60,000 nucleotides of DNA from Adiantum capillus-veneris. Lineage: Eukaryota > Streptophyta > Polypodiopsida > Polypodiales > Pteridaceae. Shown here piece by piece: positions 54,001 to 60,000 of the stretch. The first letter of the stretch is position 1; each line of letters begins with the position of its first letter. The stretch covers positions 36,487,598 through 36,547,597 of the forward strand of contig CM043962.1 of assembly GCA_014529385.2 (NCBI GenBank). The letters run 5' to 3'. A model generated the notes under the pieces. The model ran no database searches and was not told where the DNA came from. It was given only the letters and a program-made list of their open reading frames with translations. Made by a program: the position numbers and the translations under genes.

Positions 54001-54365
54001 CCATCAAGCTCTTTACTGGCTCTCCTGACCTTTCATGTCAGATGATCAAGAAAATCTGCAGGACTCTCTTAGCTTGCAATGAAGTGTTCGCACCAGATAA
54101 ATCCACGACCTCAAGTCTACTATCGACGGCCGACACGGTGTCTGATATGATGTACGATCTTTCATTGCAGCCTTCTCCAAAAGTGTTACACCTCCTATAC
54201 CAAAGGATTATGTTCTTGCCTAGCTTCCACATGCAAACATTTGAAGAAGCTTTCTACACCGGCTTTTTCACCCACGAAAGCAAAATATTCAGCCCAACCT
54301 TGACCATCGGCAACCTACGATACGAATCACATTTGCAGATGCTCAAGACGACAGGACTTTATTGA
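51090..54365 (+). pseudogene. Element D ORF3, large predicted coiled-coil protein
   Basis: One reading frame from the ATG at 51090 (MDSTKSSAMKKKRPTIKDA) to 54365, about 1,091 codons, interrupted only by TAA at 51330 and TAG at 53013. The N-terminal 250 residues are globular-looking (FDIPSETLKTTKTWVEE, RRVYELATSIQKDGK, ITPQLIADALKLHNK). The centre is Lys/Glu-rich and disordered. Residues about 560-750 have long heptad-like Leu/Glu stretches (ERVELQERTITRLRS, LENQTLRTENEALRKQLQD). The C-terminal 300 residues are globular again (PRWRKGWLNKYPAYLIYLLE). No signal peptide, membrane segment or known domain is seen, so it is not a typical envelope protein. TTTGGCTTTCAG at 51035-51046 is a plausible 3' splice site. 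Function unknown. Confidence 0.7.
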
Positions 54366-54400
54366 CCAAGCATAAAAGTCATGTCAGGGACGACATGAAC

Positions 54401-54413
54401 GCGGGGGGGGGAG
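54401..54413 (+). other. Polypurine tract of element D
   Basis: GCGGGGGGGGGAG directly precedes the TGTTGAG start of the 3' LTR, as required for plus-strand priming. Confidence 0.85.
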
Positions 54414-54698
54414 TGTTGAGCCAACAGAGGATCACACCCACATTTTTGCTCACACTCATCATTTTGTAACCATTGATTGTAATAAATGTCTTTCCGACAT
54501 TAATTTTGATTTGAGCCATTCATTAAGTAACGGAACTCAATTGAGTTTCCAGCTTGTAATCCCGAAGTAATTTCACTTGCTGATGTAATTAGTTAGAGAT
54601 GTTCTCACCTCCAAGGCTGAGGTATATAAGCCAAAGTTTTTGTAACCTAAGGGGGAGATCATTAATCAAGGTGAGTTTTTGGAGCGCCGTGACTGTGT

Positions 54699-54793
<95 letters not shown>

Positions 54794-55417
54794 TTATCTA
54801 CTTGCTACGCAAGCTACGGAGCTGCCATTGGAGAAGCGACACCGCCATTGTGTTAGCAACGGCGAGAGCTACGCACAGATACCAAGAGTGCGCGCTATTG
54901 GCTTCTATGTGCGGTAAGTTCCTACGAGCTTCTGTGTGAGTTTTCTTCCAACTCGTGTGTCGGAATTGAGCGTGCAGCATATCTATAGAACCACAACGAG
55001 TAGAGCTACACATTAGTACCATCGAGGTCAAGTTTCGGTCACCTGTATATTTTGGCCTGTCTTCATACGCGTTTACCGCACGGAGTGGTTATAGGTTGAG
55101 TTTGCAGTTCAAGTCTTTAGGGTGTTGTTCTTACCTAGTGTATAGACTTCCCCTTGAGTTTGAGATCGATTCAATAATTTTAGATCTTGTTTCGTATAGC
55201 ATTCATTCGTAGTACGGATTTCAGTCACTTGCGTATTTTAGAACTTAGATTTGATTTCCTTAGTAGTGATTGTCATTAGAAGTTCGAGTAGGTGATTTGA
55301 CACCCACCTAGTTGTTTCCATGCGCCTGCGGGTCAAGCTCCGTCCTTGTCTGACAAATTCTGTTGTTGGTTGAGTTCTCGCTATTTAGCTTCCGCTAGCG
55401 GCGTAACCACCTTAACA
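54414..55417 (+). repeat. Element D 3' LTR
   Basis: 1,004 bp from TGTTGAGCCAACAGAGG to ACCACCTTAACA, followed by the GCCAC duplication. It is 20 bp longer than the 5' LTR, mainly from a longer GA run (54702-54790). Confidence 0.96.
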
Positions 55418-55422
55418 GCCAC

Positions 55423-56003
55423 CACTCGTACCCTTAAATATGCTACAAGCAATGCATATAGCTTCTGACAAGACTCATCCTAATATAACAAAGAAAACAT
55501 ACAAATGGGTCCCTAAAGCTTCTTTAGCGACCATAGCTAGTGCTAAAAGACAGGAGCTTGGTAAGAGACGTCCCATTCACCCCATGAAATGTAAAGAAAC
55601 ATGGTGGTGGATTCCTAAACGACTATTGGAAGTCCAAGGCTACTATCAAAGAAATGATCAAATCTGGGTGTCAAAACGTAGATTGTGTTCTTACCTGTCA
55701 CCTGACCCATGTGCGCCCAATCTTGTAGTTCCAAAACAAATTGACGATTGTGGTAAGAAAAAAATCACAGAATGCTACACACCCGCTTCAGAGCTAGTTT
55801 GGGTACCAAAGAAAGAACGATTTGTTCCACCTAGCTCAGGAAGGAGGGAGTCCCATGAAGCTTCTAGCTCCTCATGTAATGCATCCATAGAGGTAAAAGC
55901 TTCTCCACAGCCTCCACCTACAATGGTGGACCTCCATAAAGCTACAAAGGAATCCACACCTCCCAGTGTTCAAGAATCACTTGATGAACCACTTCAAGTT
56001 TGA
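55423..56003 (+). CDS. Element C W-x-P-K repeat domain
   Basis: After removal of element D and its 5-bp duplication this frame is in phase with the C protease, separated only by the TAA at 37207. It contains several aromatic-basic motifs: TYKWVPKA, TWWWIPKR, DQIWVSKR, LVVPKQ and ELVWVPKK, in a basic context, then a Ser-rich and Pro-rich acidic tail (SPQPPPTMVDLHKA). It corresponds to the W-I-P-K region at the end of element D Pol. In C it follows the protease directly. Biochemical role unknown; nucleic-acid binding is one possibility. Confidence 0.7.
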
Positions 56004-57776
56004 TCCTGGGAGAGTACCTTACCACCCTTGCAACTCGACGAGGCACCTAAGGTAATAGAAAACTACTGGAAAAAATCCTCACCTATTATCAAATGGAACA
56101 ATTGGTTTCAAAGGGTGACGAGCACATTTCAAATGATATGATCTACCCAAGGAAGGGGGAAGTGTTTGCTGACAGTCATCATTTACTCACTCCCCTCTCA
56201 ACCTTGTTTCCCTGACCTCTCAATCACCAATCTTAGGGAATGTATATATAAAGCCTTATACTCACAAAAAACAAAAATAATAAAGAGCAAGAGCAATTAG
56301 CAAACGAGTATGCACAATAAAAGTCAAAACATTGACCCAGACCTGCACATTCACATCCGGTACACTGAAACAAAGACCTATGTCATTAAACACCTTTGAT
56401 CCTCATCACTCGAGTGATGGAGGGTAGGTAAGATTAGTACGATAGGAATGTTTCTGTTTTAGAGTTTAATGATTAGCAAAGTTCTTTCTTCCCACTGATG
56501 TGCCTCCTAGACGTATTCTTTGTGTTTCCTAGTGTGTACATGAACGTGTTGCTGTGGTTAGGATTTGGACCTTCATGGAATCTTTCTCTCGTTCACACTT
56601 CAGATCAAGCGCGATCATCAACACAAACAGGTGTTTCTTGTCTATTAACATTGCCCCTTATCTTTTTGCATCCATGTTTGTCTGCTTTAATTGTGATTGG
56701 TAGCATAATATTCGATGCATTTTCTTAGTACCAAACATTAAATTCAATGTAATTTTTTGTCATAATCACTTGTCTAGGTTTAAAAATCAAGGAGTCCGAC
56801 CAAGCCAGTTTGACCAAGCTAGGTGTTAGAGATCTTCTCTTAATACCATGGGGAATGCCTTCCTAATAATCAATGGTTACTTAGGTTATTAATCTGATTT
56901 AGGCAGCATTGTGTGAAATGTACTAGGGCTTTCTAGTGGGCTTGACCCTATTGACCTTTAGCTTAAGTATTATAAAGGGAGTTTACTAGTGTGATGAGCC
57001 TAGGGAGGTGTAACAGTGTTATATGACCCCCCAAAAGTTACAAAATTAAAATGTTGAAAACGGACAAACAAAAACAAATCAAAGTGCCACAATGTAAAAT
57101 CTTAAGCTGGAAGAGAAATCTCAGCTTGATTTGGTACTTCACTCACATGTATCGCCTATGGTACTAGAGCCCTAGAGGTTCCCAGTGTGGGCGCTTTTCC
57201 TTGAAAAGCAAAACACCCAAGGCATACAAAATAAGCACACACATCAAAATTGAATCACTGTGAAAAGACTTTGGGGGGTCAAAGAAAAGGTAATCAGTCA
57301 AGCGACGATCTCGTGAGAAATTCCTTTTATCGTAGATTAACTACAAGGTCTTCTAGGTATAGCCTCTAGTCAGCCCTCGAACATGAAATACTTGGCTCTC
57401 GCAATTAAACAACTTAATTGACCAAAGAAAATTAAGAAGCTTACCCATGCTATTAAAAGTCAATCTTTAGTGCCTTTCGACCGTTAAATTAGCGACCCCA
57501 GACTTGTTCAACTTTTTACCTTTAGAACTGTTTATGCGTTTGATTATATTGCAATTTAATGTTTACTACTGACAAATGGTTTAGAATTTTTCTACCATTC
57601 AACTTGTCTACCTAAAACTGTATATGCTTTTTAATTGTATATGAGAATGCAATTACTGTGCGAATATTGTTTGATTTTGCAATGACTGAAGAAGGCTAAG
57701 GACATTCATCTTAAATGCTCTTCCACCTCGACGAACGAGCTTCAACTCAATTGCTTTCGAGGACGGAATCTTCATC
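56004..57776 (+). other. Element C long 3' noncoding region
   Basis: No gene supported. A polypurine tract AAGGAAGGGGGAAG (56149-56162) followed by TGTTTGCTGACAG looks like an internal LTR-like boundary. About 65 bp further is GTATATATAAAGCC (near 56228), a TATA-like site, then AATAAAGAGC. The remaining 1.4 kb is AT-rich without recognisable domains. The 5' part may be a remnant of another element's LTR. Confidence 0.5.
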
Positions 57777-57789
57777 AGGAAGGGGGGCA
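57777..57789 (+). other. Polypurine tract of element C
   Basis: AGGAAGGGGGGCA directly precedes TGTTAACCC of the 3' LTR. Confidence 0.8.
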
Positions 57790-58102
57790 TGTTAACCCTC
57801 ACGACTCACGGTTACCCTATCACCTACGACGGATGTTGTATTATTTACTTGGTAGAGTCAGGTACCGGGCTTGTCGGTCCAATAGGAAAAGGGTAAGAGT
57901 GATCGCCGATGAGAATGGCACTCTAACTGGAACATTCAAGGGATTAGTTGGCTAATCATGGGCGCCCAAGTGTGAATGGGGCGAGCTCATATAAAAGTCA
58001 ACTAAACCTGAAATTCACTCATTCTCTCATTTGTGCAATTGAAGAGTGCTCTTGCTCCATCTCCATCTTCTTCTTCTTCATCTCCTTGTGTATGTGTGTA
58101 TG

Positions 58103-58178
<76 letters not shown>

Positions 58179-58414
58179 CGATTGAGCATTGCGGCGACAC
58201 GACGGCGGTGAGGCGGTTGAGCGCGGCGTAGCGACGTCTTCCTCTTCTTTGCGGCGAGGAATCCTCCATGACAGGGAGCTAGAGCGGTGAGTGACACACC
58301 AACACCATCTTTGAGCTTACTAGTTTAGGTTTGTTGTGTGCTTGGATCCATTTGTGGCTCTCACACAATGTATCGGCAAGTTCCTTGCATTGACACGTGC
58401 GACATACGTGCACA
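57790..58414 (+). repeat. Element C 3' LTR
   Basis: 625 bp from TGTTAACCCTCACGACTC to ACGTGCACA, followed by the TTCAT duplication. TATAAAA at 57990-57996 and a GA run at 58104-58174. It is clearly more diverged from its partner than the D LTR pair, with many transitions and much shorter microsatellites. Confidence 0.93.
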
Positions 58415-59259
58415 TTCATGTTGGCAGCCATGCGGTTGAACCATGGTACCCTTAGGATAGCATCCTCATGTTGGAGAGGAGAGATAAAGAAGTCTTCTTT
58501 GTTTACATAGCTTTGGACATGAAGCCTCAACTTCCCAATCAATGGAATAATGGAGGTTCACTGTCCCTCGAAAGCGCCATCGGCAATTACAACATCTCCC
58601 ATCTCCAAAGCTTGAATGCCCAACTTGGTGGCCAACTCCATTGATATGAAGTTGTGAGTAGAGCCAGGGTCAAACAAGATGAAGGCATCATGTTCCCTTA
58701 CCTTTCCCCAAGCATAGGAGAGAGGTGACCTTTACAATGAGCATCCTCTTTTGGAGCTTCCATAGTGGAAGCTCTAGGAGTCTCATTGCAAGCATTTCTT
58801 TTGGGGCAAGAACGATAACCATGTCCTTGCTCCTCACACTTAAAACATTTGTGGTCCTTGTGAAAAGTTTCAAGCTCTTCAGGGGAGAGTTTATTTTTAC
58901 CTTTGTAAACTCCTTTCTCCTTGGACCGATTGTTGTTGTTGTTGTTGGAATGGCCTTGGGAAAAATTTTGGGCATTAATTTTTCCCTTTGCATCACTTTT
59001 GTCTTTATTTTCCATGGACTTGACATTCCGTCTAACCCCTTATTGGAAATTGATGCGTGAAGCAACCATGGTATGGTGGATTACTTTGCTGATAGAACCA
59101 GGCCATTGAGAGTTGACATACTCGGCCATCTCTTCAGGTAATCCCGCACAGAATTGCTGCTTTTGCTTATTAGAAAAATCTATCTTTTGAAGGACAATAG
59201 CTTTGAGATGTAAATCCCAAACCTTGTCCACATAGCCTTTGAAAATAGGCACTTAAGTA
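58415..59259 (-). pseudogene. Element E Gag and protease
   Basis: Minus-strand gypsy coding. The Gag part at 59252-59040 contains GYVDKVWDLHLKAIVLQK, QQFCAGLPEEMAEYVNSQWP and SISKVIHHTMVASRI. After a frame break a basic linker leads to one canonical knuckle CFKCEEQGHGYRSC (about 58800-58840). The protease follows with FILFDPGSTHNFISMELATK (DPG type, 58617-58685), GDVVIADGAF and VPWFNRMAANM, ending at the element C insertion and continuing at 24241. Frameshifts separate Gag from protease. The DPGS motif is usual for plant chromovirus-like elements, from memory. Confidence 0.8.
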
Positions 59260-59569
59260 TCTTAAGTATCTACACCCACGGCTCGAATTGGTATAGAGAG
59301 TAGTGGAGTGAGTCTAACATAGCAAATTTGCCAAGGGATAGCTCCTTTTGGACTTCTTATGGCTCAATAATGGTAAAGCCGTACGAAAGTCTAAAAAGAC
59401 TCCATTATTAAGACCAAAGCTCTCGATGTGTGCACCATATCCCCCATAGTGGGCTCAACAAAACCGATAATAGATCCCAGTCCCACTTACCCTAATATAC
59501 TTAACAAAAACAACCATTAATAGGCCACTTAAGGACCTCTCTTCTTAACCAAGAAAAGAGAAACCAAAT
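59260..59569 (-). other. Element E leader or lost Gag N-terminus
   Basis: About 310 bp between the broken Gag and the primer site. It starts with a short direct repeat (CTTAAGTATCTTAAGTATCT, near 59253-59272). No coding frame is recognisable, so the Gag start is missing or very decayed. Confidence 0.5.
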
Positions 59570-59581
59570 GCTCTAATACCA
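59570..59581 (-). other. Primer-binding site of element E
   Basis: The minus strand reads TGGTATTAGAGC, one base from the initiator-methionine tRNA complement TGGTATCAGAGC, one base inside a putative LTR start at 59583. Confidence 0.75.
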
Positions 59582-59582
59582 A

Positions 59583-60000
59583 TGTAATGGAAATGGCCTA
59601 TGAATTTTGAGAGTAGCGGAATTAGGAAATTAGATGAAGCACTTTTGTGAGATTACTTTGTGAGTATAGCGGGTGAACTTAAGTGATGGTAGCAACATAA
59701 ACATGGTACTCAGTTAACTTGACATGAACAATACTTTTGCAAGAGAAACAGAGAGTTTAGAGAACATGACAATAGTTGAGGACCGGATTCATACGGAGCC
59801 GGTCCTCCCTCCAATAGGCATTTGTATAGTTTCTCCCATCAAGAGAGACTTGGTACAATACAATCTCTGTGACCTAGGTGCTGCAATGAATATGGAAAGC
59901 TTCATGCATCACAAGTATAACATAAACATTGTAGAAAGCATTAACTATCCCAAGCCTCAATCTCAAGGCCTCAAACACCTTTGAAGGTGGAGAGAGCTAG
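59583..60000 (-). repeat. Putative start of element E 5' LTR, cut by window end
   Basis: The plus strand begins TGTAATGG next to the primer site, so in minus-strand sense the LTR ends CCATTACA. Its outer end is not visible before 60000, and its second copy is not in the window. How far the LTR really extends is unknown. Confidence 0.5.
59724..59984 (+). CDS. Unassigned 86-codon ORF, weak protease-like pattern
   Basis: An ATG-initiated frame with VLPPIGICIVSPIKRDLVQY followed by NLCDLGAAMNMESFM. The CDLGA stretch resembles the active-site region I recall in plant gypsy proteases (ALCDLGASINLMP). It would be on the opposite strand to element E and overlaps its presumed LTR. It may be a small fragment of another element or chance. 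Confidence 0.25.
   Translation: MNNTFARETESLENMTIVEDRIHTEPVLPPIGICIVSPIKRDLVQYNLCDLGAAMNMESFMHHKYNINIVESINYPKPQSQGLKHL

Larger units (their letters stand above)
37217..55417 (+). mobile_element. Giant gypsy element D (18.2 kb) with extra domains and palindromes
   Basis: LTRs at 37217-38200 and 54414-55417 are flanked by GCCAC (37212-37216, 55418-55422). A primer site follows the 5' LTR and a G-rich polypurine tract precedes the 3' LTR. The internal order is palindrome-bearing leader, Gag, protease, RT-RNase H, duplicated integrase zinc module, integrase, second protease-like domain, W-I-P-K domain, spacer with palindromes, and ORF3. Pol from 42044 to 48268 keeps one main frame except for a local shift at about 45365-46105; most remaining breaks are single nonsense codons. 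The LTRs are nearly identical apart from GA-run length, so it is probably the youngest or among the youngest insertions. Confidence 0.95.
24242..58414 (+). mobile_element. Gypsy element C lacking RT and INT, carrying CACTA and element D
   Basis: The LTRs (24242-25024 and 57790-58414) are flanked by TTCAT at 24237-24241 and 58415-58419. Without the CACTA (29712-36587) and D (37217-55417) insertions the internal part is about 7.7 kb. It holds a primer site of Athila/Tat type, leader, Gag with zinc knuckles, protease, and a W-x-P-K repeat domain, then a 1.8-kb noncoding 3' region and polypurine tract. Both insertions interrupt one reading frame that resumes on the far side. No reverse transcriptase, RNase H or integrase motif is present, so C would need enzymes from another element. 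Confidence 0.88.

Noticed and set aside
51090-54365. ORF3 as an envelope gene
   Set aside because: Position fits, but no signal peptide, membrane segment, cleavage site or Cys pattern is visible; the sequence is charged and coiled-coil.
1-60000. A host gene anywhere in the window
   Set aside because: Every frame with recognisable domains belongs to a transposable element; the remaining frames are short, without motifs, or low complexity.

Overview
The window looks like intergenic DNA from a large, transposon-rich land-plant genome. The evidence is Ty1/copia and Ty3/gypsy LTR retrotransposons with plant-type primer-binding sites, a CACTA (En/Spm-type) DNA transposon, many GA/GT microsatellites, and no recognisable host gene, tRNA or rRNA. 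The plant lineage cannot be fixed from this window. Element names A to E are mine.

Layout, reconstructed from target-site duplications (TSDs) and from reading frames that resume across each insertion. The oldest host copy is gypsy element E (minus strand): 5' LTR from 59583, primer site, gag and protease at 58415-59582, plus an 85-bp remnant at 24157-24241. Two elements landed in E about 80 bp apart. Gypsy A (minus, 2590-24156, 3' end lost) carries a copia element at 3556-8997 (TSD GAAAA) and chromovirus B at 11004-21631 (TSD TTTTT). Gypsy C (plus, 24242-58414, TSD TTCAT) carries a CACTA element at 29712-36587 (TSD TGC) and the 18.2-kb gypsy D at 37217-55417 (TSD GCCAC). The left 2.6 kb is unassigned repeat-rich DNA.

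Element D is the most unusual part. Its internal region reads: leader with four long palindromes, gag, protease, reverse transcriptase and RNase H, a decayed extra integrase zinc-binding module, a normal integrase, a second aspartic-protease-like domain, a basic region with repeated W-[I/V]-P-K motifs, a spacer with five more copies of the same palindrome, and a third ORF of about 1,090 codons predicted to be coiled-coil. The nine palindromes share the core CATCATACGCGTATGATG and are mostly about 284 bp apart in both clusters. Element C looks like a relative without a polymerase: Gag and protease run in frame into a W-x-P-K region, with no reverse transcriptase or integrase.

No coding unit is fully intact. 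Most breaks are nonsense or single-frame indels, many consistent with C-to-T change. The LTR pairs of B and D are still very similar, so those insertions look comparatively recent. All calls come from reading the sequence; no database search or alignment program was run.
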